From positions 55,316 through 119,315 of the forward strand of contig JAYMSP010000019.1 in assembly GCA_036897095.1 (NCBI GenBank): a stretch of DNA of 64,000 bases, written 5' to 3'. Shown here piece by piece: positions 22,660 through 33,295 of this stretch. Below the pieces are notes generated by a model that was not told the origin of the DNA, did not search any database, and worked only from the letters and a program-made list of their open reading frames with translations. Each line of letters begins with the position of its first letter. The stretch's first letter is position 1. Both the position numbers and the translations under genes were made by a program. Source of the stretch: Plantago elongata. Lineage: Eukaryota > Streptophyta > Magnoliopsida > Lamiales > Plantaginaceae.

Positions 22660-23063
22660 TATAGAGTAATGTTGATGATTGTTTTTGTCTAACACTCTAA
22701 CCTAGTTGTTTTCTCGTAATGTTTGTCCATTCTATTATATTATTTCTATATATTCCTTCTTTTGCTGGAAAATGTTGGTACTTTCGTCATCATAATTACA
22801 AGTGGTTTATATGCACATAATTTTTATTCGTTTATAAATCCAAATTAATTTAATGAAGTACACTAAACACAACTAATAAAACTTACCAACATAGTCCACA
22901 TATTTTCCGAAATAGTACAAAGTAGAGATACCCTAAACTAATTAAAAACAATATTTACTTATGTCTGTCATTTTGATTTATAGCTCCAATTTCCATGTTC
23001 TGTATCTAACAAAAAATTCCAATTATTCGTCGTTGATTAACCTGCTATGGTTATCATGGAAAG

Positions 23064-24066
23064 ATGAGTGTCGGTGACCTCTTCCATATTGACCGTATCG
23101 AGCTTCAGTTTCCATGTGAGTTTAAGCCATTTTCATCTGTGTATTCTGTGAATTATAGTTTTAATTGTTGTAATTTGATACCGTGTGATCTCTTGGTATC
23201 ATTTTGTTCTGATTTCGCAGTGTATTTGTTTTGAAAGCCAAATTGGAGCAGCAGAGCTCATGTTCCATGCAATTGATGAACAGGTCGGATGATCATGTTG
23301 CCTTTGAGGTATAACATACTAATGAAAGTTTGGGTCTTTTTGAGTTATGAATAATTATTCTGAGACGTGGTTATGGAGAAAGTCTGGTTTTGGAATTAAT
23401 GCTTTGTCTTTCAGGTCAAGACGACAAATCCGAAGAAGTATACTGTGAGGCCAAATATTGGTGTTGTGTTACCTCACTCTACATGTGATATTATGGGTTT
23501 GTTTCTTTCTATTTAAAGATGTAGATAGTATGTCTTTAAATTTTAGGCGAATTTTGTGTTTTACCATATTCGAGTAAGAGATAAATGGGTTATAGATGTT
23601 TAAGTCGAGGTTACAGAAATTAGATTTCTTGTATTGCTTATGAATTCTGTTGATAATGAATCTTTTGGTTCTTTTCAGTTACAATGCAAGCTCAAATGAA
23701 GGCTCCCCCAGACATGGTTTGTCAGGATGAGTTTCTCCTTCTGATGGCCGTTGTCAACCCCGGAGTCACTCCAAAGGATGTTACTTCAGAAATGGTAACT
23801 TTGTGATGAATTTCAGTTTCCAAGCATTCGTTCATTAATTTTGGAAGTTGGTGTAAGTGGAAATATGTATAATCTAACATGCTCCATTTGTTTATTAGTT
23901 CAACGAGGAGTCGGGGAATCAAGTTGATGAATGCAAATTGAGAGTTGCATATGTTTCACCCCAGCAACCCCCTTCACCAGTTCGTGAGGGGTCGGAGGAA
24001 GGCTCATCTCCAAGGGCTTCTATCTTGGACAATGTACTGTGGATTCATAATTTTGAACTAGTTTGA
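23064..24066 (+). CDS. VAP27-like protein truncated after the MSP domain, copy B
   Basis: Exons 23064-23115, 23238-23308, 23415-23496, 23679-23794 and 23899-24066 give 162 residues without an internal stop. The MSP domain is complete, including VKTTNPKKYTVRPNIG, but the DKF motif reads DEFLLL, a charge reversal at a position that contacts FFAT peptides in animal VAPs. The linker PSPVREGSEEGSSPRAS is kept as in copy E, then a one-base shift leads to a short new tail and TGA at 24064. Coiled coil and anchor are absent. Either a soluble derivative or an early pseudogene. Confidence 0.68.
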
Positions 24067-24229
24067 TAACCCAATTCCTTGCACAATCTTTACCTCCCTA
24101 CCACCACATTCACCACAAATCCACATCTAATCTGGAATTCCGGATACTAGAAAGACTTGGTGTCTCCCTTAGAGTTTACCATTCGATATATGAGTCTCTC
24201 TTCTTTGTCGATTTTCTACAAACACTATC
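24067..24229 (+). repeat. 3' flank shared between copies B and D
   Basis: Blocks such as CACATTCACCACAAATCCAC and AGACTTGGTGTCTCCCTTA recur in order at 31595-31675 after copy D, but not after copy E. This ties B and D together as duplicates. Confidence 0.8.
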
Positions 24230-24740
24230 CTTTTGGAAAATGTGAATGTCTTCTACTGTTCATTGAGTGATACTGTTGATAATGAAAAACTACTGGAATG
24301 GTTGGATTGTTGATAGGCCATTAATAAAGATGGGAAGCAGCAATGCTGCAGCAAATTATGTCTTTCAAATCCGCCATTGATGAACTTGAAATGAAGCTGA
24401 ACACGAAGCGAATCGAACTGTTGGAGCAAAAACTACAATTATTACATACGAAAGCAGGTAAAATCGCTTGAAGGACTAAATTAGTGTTTGGAATACCTCT
24501 AGAATGAACTGTAAACGATTGGAAAGAAGAAACAACTGCATTTGATGTTATAAACTTGTATTTGTGAAATCGCAATTCAAACATAAAACTGGACCGGTTG
24601 GACCATAAACAACATCTTGGGAGAACATAAATATTGAGAAAGGAGAAGAATAGAAGATTCTCGGCTCGTGGATTGTCTTCAAAGGTATAAAAAAAATTTA
24701 ATAATTGGAAATATACATCAGTTTACTACTCGTATGATTA
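24230..24740 (+). repeat. Segmental direct repeat, right copy
   Basis: Partner of 20890-21350. It contains a 42-codon open frame (listed next) that is broken in the left copy. Confidence 0.75.
24343..24471 (+). other. 42-residue coiled-coil open frame, probably an exon relic
   Basis: The frame reads SAIDELEMKLNTKRIELLEQ, strongly heptad-like, to a TGA at 24469. A donor-like AAAGCAG|GTAAAA lies just before the stop, so it may be an exon captured from an unknown coiled-coil gene. The left repeat copy keeps FKSAIHELE but then stops. Source gene not recognised. Confidence 0.4.
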
Positions 24741-26339
24741 TCTTTCAAGGTATAAAAAATTTAAGAAATTAACAAAATGATACTTTTTTTAAAACAACAA
24801 GAAGTGACTCGAAAACTTAATTTATTAGTTGGAGGTAACATATGTTATCTTATTTATCAACTGAGTTATACTTTGTTGTTAAATAATAATAATATAAATA
24901 AAAAGAACAAGAAAATTATCTAAAATTGTTATTAGATTATATTTTAATTAATTCTAAAACTTACTTGGTCTTTTATAATTCTCAACTAATATTGAAAATA
25001 AGAAGAGTTACATATAAATCCCCACACATATTAAAATAATAATCTTAAATGTTGAAGCTTACTGTTGAGACCCTAGTCTCAAGGACAAGTCGAGGTACGA
25101 CTTGTCAAGCAGTTCGCCATTAAAATGGCGAGTTGGGTATTCTGAAGAATCGGTTCTTCTATTAAGGGGGTTGGTTCTCGAATAGACAGTAGGAGGGGCG
25201 AACGCAGGAAATTTGAACAGTGACATCGAGATTTATAATTTAATCTCGAGCAAATCAGGTTCAAGTTATACCGTATGCAAATTCAACTTACACACTCCTT
25301 TAAAAACTCAAACTAGCCGAATATGTGTTATTGTCGACTTTTTTGTAATACTTCTCCATATCTATAAAAAAAACATTAAAATTAATCAACAATGTAATAT
25401 CCAATTAATATCACTATTTAAATATTCAAAGTCTTGGAAAAGGTAAGATTAATCTAAAAAAATAGAAAAATCAAGTTTTTGTGGGTTTTTTTAAGTTTTT
25501 TAGTTATAACGGTCTGATCGAACGAGTTTCTTAAAACCGTTGAGACATACATTTTTCGTTATATTTTTAATAGATTATGTTATTGTTTTAATTTTAATTT
25601 GTTAGCATTTAAAGTTTTTGTCACCATTTTAACATATTTTATTAATATTTTAAGAAATGATGTGATAGTTTAATAGGTAGTATTATATATTTCAATTATT
25701 ATTTCTACATGTTTTTCTTAATTTTTAAGAAGAGTGTGATGATGGTTTTAAGAAGTTAATTACAAGTGGTTTGTAAGATGATATGGTATAGTTTTAAGGC
25801 AATCTAACAACATTAAACTACTATTAAACATTCTAAAAATTCTAGAATTGCATTAAAACATCAATAAACAAGTTTAAAAGAAGCTACCTGAGACATGTAA
25901 TTACAAATTTGAAACATTCAATCATTCAAAGATTTTAAACATCTATTCTTCTAGAAAAAAGATTTACATTAGACTTCCATTCGGTGTGTTTATGCATATG
26001 CAAACTTAGCTGGTACTTTTTTCGATTAAATTTTTTGGTGAACTTCGACTGCTTGCTTTTTTTGTAGCTTGTGCTTGTTACTTCAGTACTGCAATGACAC
26101 ATTTGAGATACATATTATCAAACTCGATGTCATCGTCATCATCTGCTTAAAACATTTCACCAACTAAGTTAAAACAATAACAAGTCTCATTAAAACTATC
26201 ACATTGGTGCTTTAAAAATAACATGCAAAACAAGCAAATACTAGTAAATTTGACACTATTTAAAAGCATATCAAGGACTCTTAATACTATAACAATACCT
26301 TATAAAATGATAACAAATTATGAATACACACAATAACAA

Positions 26340-26425
26340 CAATGTGCAGCTCAGTTGGTAAGACGATTCACCTCCAATAAGTTGGGGTTCGAGTCACCCT
26401 TTAGCCGTTTCAGAAAAAAACACAC
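26340..26425 (+). mobile_element. tRNA-derived SINE-like element
   Basis: GCAGCTCAGTTGGTAAGACG is a good tRNA A-box region, and GGGTTCGAGTCACCC follows at B-box distance. It cannot fold as a real tRNA because acceptor and anticodon arms do not pair. An A-rich stretch and (CA)n follow. Length and target duplication are unclear. Confidence 0.5.
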
Positions 26426-27154
26426 ACACAATAAACATAGTAATATTGATGCTTAAAACCATATCAGTTCTCTGTAAAAGTATAACAATACCTCTTAAAA
26501 CTATAATAAAACATTTGCAAAAACTTTATTCATAAATATTTTTTAGACGTAAAACACTGACAAATGATTAAAACAACAATAATATTTACTAAAATTATTG
26601 TATATACACTAAAAACAATAACATAAAAAATATTCAACATGAGCTTAATATACTAACATTAATTCTTAAAATCACAACAGTGATCTTAAAACTATAAAAA
26701 TGCATATTAAAATTGTAACAAAACACGACTATACAATACAAATTGAAAATAATAACATTAATTTTAAAATCATAACATTTTCCCTTAAAACTATAATAAT
26801 GTCTATTAAAACTATAACAAAACATTTGTAAAAAATAAAATCACAAATATATTTCGAGAGGCTACAAACACGAATGTTGCAACTTACAACTACAATAATA
26901 GATCTCGAAACTATAACATATACGCTAAAAGCCTGAAACAATAAGAGCAAGAAACACTTACACAAGTTAAACCATAATAGTTTAGTGATCTTAAAAATAT
27001 AATAAAACATTATATAGCACGAAATGCAAAATAATTCAATTTTGACGGTTAAATCAAGTAAATGAACACAAAGGCACAAATACTACATACGGATACACGT
27101 GCATATACAGTGCACAAGTATTCCTACCATGAGTTAATAATAAACAAAAATTAA

Positions 27155-27328
27155 AAAATTCTTCCATGGACCAGATCTACAAGTAAGTTGTAGACCTTGT
27201 GGTTGAAAATAAACCATATTCATTGGGAAATGAGATTAGATGAATTTAATTTTTTTTCAATTCGTGTTGATTGTTTTCAACCACATGGTATGAACTTACT
27301 CATATACCGGGTCTATGTTAGAATTTTC
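27155..27328. mobile_element. Foldback MITE of about 175 bp
   Basis: Imperfect inverted arms of 55 or so bases: the left arm, with AGTAAGTTGTAGACC and TGTGGTTGAAAA, pairs with the right arm, TTTTCAACCACATGGTATG and ACTTACTCATATACCGGGTC. No coding capacity. Flanking duplication not resolved in the AT-rich context. Confidence 0.7.
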
Positions 27329-29083
27329 CACAAAAATCGTTGTACTATTTCAGATCTACCATATTGGAAATAAAAACTAATGCCATCAAGGCTCAACAAC
27401 GCCATTAACAACCAGCTCAAGCTCCTTTCTCAAAACCATGTGCAACTTATAGATCGAGCTCCTTCCTCACCACAATGAGCGAGCTCACACCTCTGCCAAC
27501 CAGATCGAGCACTGATCCATCTGTTTGTCATCTTGAAGCGTGCGTACAGACCGAGCTCCGCCTTTATGTTACCGTGAAGCTCGCCGTACTTTTCGAAATA
27601 CAAAGGCGCATCCTATTATTTATCACTTGCATGACTCTGCAGGTGGCGATTGGTCCATCGACGTCGAGATCAGTTAGAGATAGATGGTGTATTAATGTTT
27701 TATCATACTAGATTTTTGTAGAGAGAGAAAGATGAATATTTGATATGGAGAATTTGTGAGGTAGCTTTGTTTATTTTGAGTATTTATATAAAATTTGTTG
27801 ACCGGTTTATATTGCATCTGACCAATTTTTATTGTAAAATAGTAGGAAAATCTCTCCTTTTACTGTACTTATTTAAATATAATAAAGACTATTTATATTA
27901 CAAGTGATTAAAATTAACAAAATCTTATTAAAAATGTCTAAAAATATATATTTTAACATGATTTTTATATTCATATTTATATCACAATTCACAATCAAAA
28001 TCATAACATAAAAGAAAAGGAACAATAATAAAATTAATAAATGGAAGGTATGTGCAATATTGTATACAACACACCACATATAATACACACGTCACGATTC
28101 AATACTTAGGCGTAATTTAGTAATATCACACAGGAATTTGAGTGGCCTCACTTGAGAGCTCTTGCGCATGAACGGGCTCGCCACAGGACAGTAGCCTAGT
28201 TGGTTATCTCAAAACAATGAATTCGATGGAACATTATTTCTTCATAAATAAATTGATAAAAATGATTAAGTCCTTGGTCCTATTTATATTTATTACGTAA
28301 TATAGATTTTAAGTAGATAAGTAAGTTATTGAAAATAAAAGATATGCAAAAATCTAAATAAGATCTACGAAAGATTCAAGAGACTAATTATATGAATAAG
28401 AGACTCATGAAGATACTCTGCCTTTATTATTTGTCTTGCTAATCAAAATAGTATTTAATATGCTAAAATCTTAAATTAAAAATAAAATAAAATATTAAAC
28501 ATATACTCCATCGTATTAAACTCTTTTAACGGACTTTAGCCATTTTGAATAATTCGTGTAAGACCGCTGGACCAGGATCTTTAACACTTACCCATAAAAA
28601 TAGAAACTTTAAATATTAAGTGGCAGCATTATAAGCTTCCTTGCACACGTAAAAATAGTAATTTTTAAATGTTCAAGACTATTAGAAGTATAATTAAATC
28701 AGGACTCTTTAATATTAATTCTTTCATTACGATGGAACTATTTTTCCTACCTCTTTTCATTCATCAATCACACACACATATATATATATATAATGAGGAA
28801 TTTTAATTAAATAATACTTTTAAAAATGAATATTAAGAAATCTTAAATTAATTATATATATAATTAAATATAATAAAGAATTCTAATTAAATAATACTTT
28901 TAAAAATTTTAACATTAAGAACTCCTAATTTAACTACACTTCTAATAAATACTTCAAGTGGTAGCATATTAATAAGCTACATAACTCAACATGCGGTTGA
29001 CTTAATTCGCACGACATCTCACAAAACGCAACGACATAAGTGTAAGCAGACAAAAACATAACAATCGGTGATACTGTTGAAAG

Positions 29084-30071
29084 ATGAGTCTCGTTGAGCT
29101 CCTCCGTATCGACCCTCTCGAAACGCTTCACTTCCCATGTGAGTTTAAGACATTCTCTTTCGTGTGTTCTGCGAGTTTTTTTTTTTAAAACGACTAAAGT
29201 ATAACTCGAACTTATGAACTGAGTTGCAATTCGTTATTGTGAGCTATAAATTTTATTTTTAGTTTTTGATAATTTGATTGATACTATAATTTGATTCTGC
29301 TCTGATTTCGCGGTGTACTTGTTTTGAAAGTCGTATTGGGGAAGCAGATTACATGTTCCATACGATTGACGAACAAATCGGCGAAGCATGTTGCCTTTAA
29401 GGTACAGTCGTACAGATATAATGGAAGTTTGGGTCTTTTTAATTATGAATGTTTAATTTCTTCTTAGCTGTGGTTATGGAGAAAGTGTGGTTAATTTTGG
29501 GATTCATGCTTTGTACTTATTTCAGTTCAAGACTTCAAGTCCGAAAATTGGCGTGCAGCCGAATATTGGCGTTGTGTTGCCACACTCTAAATGTCATGTT
29601 GTAGGTCTGTTTCTTTCTATTTATGTTACTTTTAGAGGTAGCTATAAATATATATGTCGTTAATTTTAGCTGAATTTTGTTCGAGCAAGAGATCAATGAG
29701 TTACGTACAGTTGTTGAAGGATATATAAGATATCATGGATTGTGTTGATTATGAATTTTTGGGTTTTCTCAGTTAAGATGCAAGCTCAATTCAAGGCTCC
29801 GCCGGATATGGTTTGCAAGGATATTTTTCAACTTGAGAGTGTTGTTGTTACTCCTGGACTCTCTGCAGAGTACTTTACTCAAAGAATGGTACTTTGTGAT
29901 GCATTTCCTAAGTTATTTTGCAATTTGGGAATTGGGCATACGTGGAATTACGTACTTGTAATCTAACATGCTCCATTGGTTTATTAGTTCAGCAAGGAGT
30001 GGGGAAATGAAGTTGGTGTATACAGATGGAGAATTGCATATGGTTCACCTGCAGTTCCGGTAAACATCTAA
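29084..30071 (+). CDS. VAP27-like MSP-only protein, copy C
   Basis: Exons 29084-29138, 29331-29401, 29526-29604, 29773-29888 and 29988-30071 give 134 residues, the same length and ending style as copy A (...SPAVPVNI-stop). It is the most diverged copy. Exon 3 lost one codon, turning the usual NPKKY into SPKIG. TCD became KCH, and DKF became DIFQLE. The MSP fold is probably kept, but several ligand-contact positions are altered. No coiled coil or anchor. Open frames through five exons argue against a long-dead pseudogene. Confidence 0.62.
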
Positions 30072-30517
30072 TAGTAAATATTACTGTGTTGTTGATAGTT
30101 GTTTTGTCACATCTTCGTGTTTTCTAGTAATGTGATCGTCCGTTATATTATGCAATACTATATATCTTTATTGACCTACCAATTTACAGTGTACTGATGC
30201 TCAGTGTACCATTCAAAAATTGTCAAATGTCATAATTTTACAATTAAAATCAATTTTCATAATGTAAACAATTTTAAAAATACATATTACACCAAACTGT
30301 CTGTTTGGTATAGAACTTTAATTTAAAAAATCGGATTAAAAACACCTAATTTAGTTGTTTTTAATCCGGTTTTCTGAACTAAAATTCTATACCAATCGCA
30401 TGAACCCCAAATATTTCTTCCTAAAAACTCACGACCACCTCATCTTTGTTTTCTTCAATTATCACCACCACGATCTCTATGTAACAAAATTTTCTAATTC
30501 TCCATGGTTCATTATCA
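30072..30517. other. Spacer between copies C and D
   Basis: The first part resembles the 3' flank of copy A (TTTCTAGTAATG-type sequence). It also contains a hairpin MITE (30305-30395) and a repeated CAGTGTAC motif near 30187 and 30201. Confidence 0.5.
30305..30395. mobile_element. Small hairpin MITE upstream of copy D
   Basis: GGTATAGAACTTTAATTTAA...CGGATTAAAAACA is followed, after a short loop, by its inverse TGTTTTTAATCCG...AAAATTCTATACC. Arms are about 39 bases with a few mismatches. It lies about 120 bp before the copy D exon 1 remnant. Confidence 0.75.
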
Positions 30518-31526
30518 TGGAAAGATTGTCGGTGACCTCCATGCCGGTGACCTCCAAACCGAACCAATCAAGCTTCAGTTCCCATGTGAGTTTAAGCCAT
30601 TTTTCATCTCTGTGTTCTGTCAATTTTAGATTTTTTATTTGTAATTTGATACTATGTAATCTGGTGGTATGATTTTGTTTTGATTTCGCGGTTTTCTTGT
30701 TTTGAAAGTCAAATTGAACAAGGAGATCTCATGTTCCATGCAATTGACGAACAAATCAGATAATCATGTTGCCTTTAAGTTTAAGGTATGAATATTAATC
30801 AAGTTTGGGTCTTTTTAATTCTGAATGTTTTTCTGAACTTTGGCTATGGAGAAAGTCTGCTAATTCTTTATTTTTCAGGTCAAGACGACGACTCCAAAGA
30901 AGTATTCCGTGAGGCCGAATTATGGTGTTGTATTGCCACACTCTGCATGTGATATTTTAGGTATGTTTCTTTCTATTCACAGATGTAGAATGAACAAGTC
31001 CAGTAAAATATTCTCTTATACAATACGAAAGATCATATTATACTTAGTATAATCTATATGTGATTATGTCTTAACAATAGTATATTGTAAAAATATGGTC
31101 TTTCCTAATGTTTTGTAAAATCATCATTTTTCAAGAATCTACCATTAAGATATCCTGGATGCATTTGGATTGTGTTGATTATGAGTTTTTTTGGTTTTTT
31201 TCCAGTTACGATGCAAGCTCAAAACAAGGCTCCGCCGGGCATGATTTGCCTGGATAAGTTTGTCATTCAGAGTTTCATTGTCAACACCGGAGTCACTCCA
31301 AAGGATATTACTGCAGAAATGGTAACTTTTATATGCACTCTAATTTCCAAGTGTTGGGGGGTGAGTAGGAATACATATAATCTAATATGCTCCATTGGTT
31401 TATTAGTTCAACAAGGAATCGGAAAATCAAGTTGATGAAGCCAAATTGGGAGTTGCATATGTTCAACCAACAACCCCCTTCACCAGTTCGGGAAGGGTCG
31501 GAGTGAGGCTCATCTTCAAGGGCTAG
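30518..31526 (+). pseudogene. VAP27-like pseudogene, copy D
   Basis: Exon remnants at 30518-30585, 30709-30785, 30879-30960, 31206-31321 and 31407-31526. In the MSP frame exon 1 has lost its ATG: where copy B has ATGAGTGTC, D has ATTGTC. The nearby ATGs are in frames that stop in exon 2. Exon 2 has a six-base duplication (FKFK), and exon 5 has a one-base loss after AYV that shifts the linker to a TAG at 31524. The MSP region otherwise stays open, with DKF intact. Its 3' flank matches copy B. Confidence 0.75.
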
Positions 31527-33295
31527 TTTGATAACCCGACGCTGTGCATTCTTCAACCTAAATTCCTTGCAGCAACACAATGTGTGCCTCCCTACCATCA
31601 CATTCACCACAAATCCACGCTGGTTTATCAAGAATCCGGAATTCCGGATACCACAAAGACTTGGTGTCTCCCTTAAAGTTTACCCCTCCTTGTTTTAGAT
31701 AATAGATAATGATTTGTTTCACTTGATATATAAAGCCAAAAAGTGCACATAATTAGATCCATGAATTTAAATCTTTCCCAACTTTGTGTGTGATTTTTTC
31801 TCTTCTTGGTTCTGTGTCGCTATCGTCTGAGGCCTGATTAGTTCTATCACAACACTAAAATTACTGAATTTTCCAACAATCACTTTTTCCAGTTTCTCAA
31901 AATTCAATGATGTACCTTTACGTAAACGAATTGCATGTATCGGTACCTAACTATCAGGAGCACTTTTAGAAGTTTTGAAACTCTAAAATACAGTACTAAA
32001 TTACTGTGATGCTTGTCTTTATCGAATCTTGTTGTTTTCTCGTAATAATCGACCATTATCTACATTATGCAGTCCTTTCCTGTTTTGCTGATGATACCAT
32101 ACTAATGAAAATGTGCTATTTATAGATTCGGGCCAAAGTGGTCCAATTATCTTCTGGGCCTCTGTACCAAAGCTCATACTAACAGGAGATACTTAAACAT
32201 TCTTCTCCGTTCGCGGATCATCTACCCTACTCCGTATCTCATTTTGTGACATCCTCACTTCGTATTTAATTTCGTCACAATAAATATAATTGAAGACTAA
32301 AAAATGAGGCGGAACTTTAAATTTCTACATCAAATGTAAATTGAGCCACTTTTGTAAAGGAGAATATGTTGAAACTCTCCAGGCCAAAAAGAATGAACCT
32401 ATCATATAATTCCTCACCTTTAATCTTTGACCGTAGTGGTTTAAAAAGGTCTTGCAAGAAAAAGAAGGAATTTTATAAAGTAAACATGAATAGGAATAGA
32501 GAAAATCAATTTGTTAACTAAAACACGTGTGTTGTTAATTAATGATCAACAATTTAAATGGAAAGGGATCCCTTTTAATGAACATCTTTTGAATAGTTGA
32601 GGAAGAAATTATAACTATTTGGACTTTAAAGTACTTCGAGTCTTCGACAATGAACCCAAGCAAATTCTAATTTTCAAACTGATGTCGCAACCCATCATCT
32701 CACATCTCCATTTTGTGGTACTATGTAAAAACACAAAACAAAACATCAATTTATGAAGGCACCATACCTCCCAAAAGGATTAAAACTTACGGAATATCAT
32801 CGTTCGTAAAAAAAATATTATACCTTAAAATAGGAAGCTTTTACTCTTATGATGTAAAATCCGTTAAATTTTTTACAAAAGCTTACTCCATATTAGATTC
32901 AAACCTATGTTACATCAACTAGTTCAATATTTCAATTTTCTAGTAGAAAACCAAAATTAAAAGAAATCTGTGAACCCATTAGAAGACCTAAAATTAGTAA
33001 TTAAAAATATTCAAGTGGTAAGAATTAAAAGCTTCATAAAGACCCTTTTGTTGCAACAGCTAAGCTACCACCTAATTTGACAGCAAAACAATGGGCTTGA
33101 ACAACATTTCAAAAATCGCATTTCAGAAAAGCGACATTACTGTAAGAAAACAAAACCATAACAACAACTTCTAAAAAAACACACTTGGCTTTCTCTCTCT
33201 GTCATTTTGATTTATCGCTCCATTTCCATTTTCTCTCTCTAACGGAACTTTCCAATTCTCCATCGTCGATTAACCAGCGGCGATCACCGTTCAAG
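31527..33295. other. Spacer between copy D and full-length VAP27
   Basis: 31555-31680 is the flank shared with copy B. About 32026-32110 (TTGTTTTCTCGTAAT, then a GTCC/GACCATT and a TTTCCT block) resembles the sequence just after copy A at 22705-22770, so a deleted A/C-type copy may have stood here. The rest is AT-rich with no gene. Confidence 0.45.

Larger units (their letters stand above)
24741..29083. other. AT-rich spacer between VAP27 pairs, full of decayed repeats
   Basis: No gene seen. 25075-25210 is a less AT-rich block of unknown origin with a small palindrome (ACAAGTCGAGGTACGACTTGT). 26200-27010 is made of degenerate repeats of phrases such as TAAAACTATAACAAAACAT. A SINE-like and a MITE-like element are listed separately. 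27470-27710 has open frames without recognisable homology. Confidence 0.5.

Noticed and set aside
25075-25210. Organelle DNA insertion
   Set aside because: The base composition differs from the flanks, but I recognise no plastid or mitochondrial gene.
26340-26425. Genuine tRNA gene
   Set aside because: It has A- and B-box-like sequence, but acceptor and anticodon stems do not pair, so a SINE is more likely.
30355-30672. 105-codon frame over copy D exon 1 as a real protein
   Set aside because: It is out of the MSP frame, runs into intron sequence, and starts inside a hairpin MITE.
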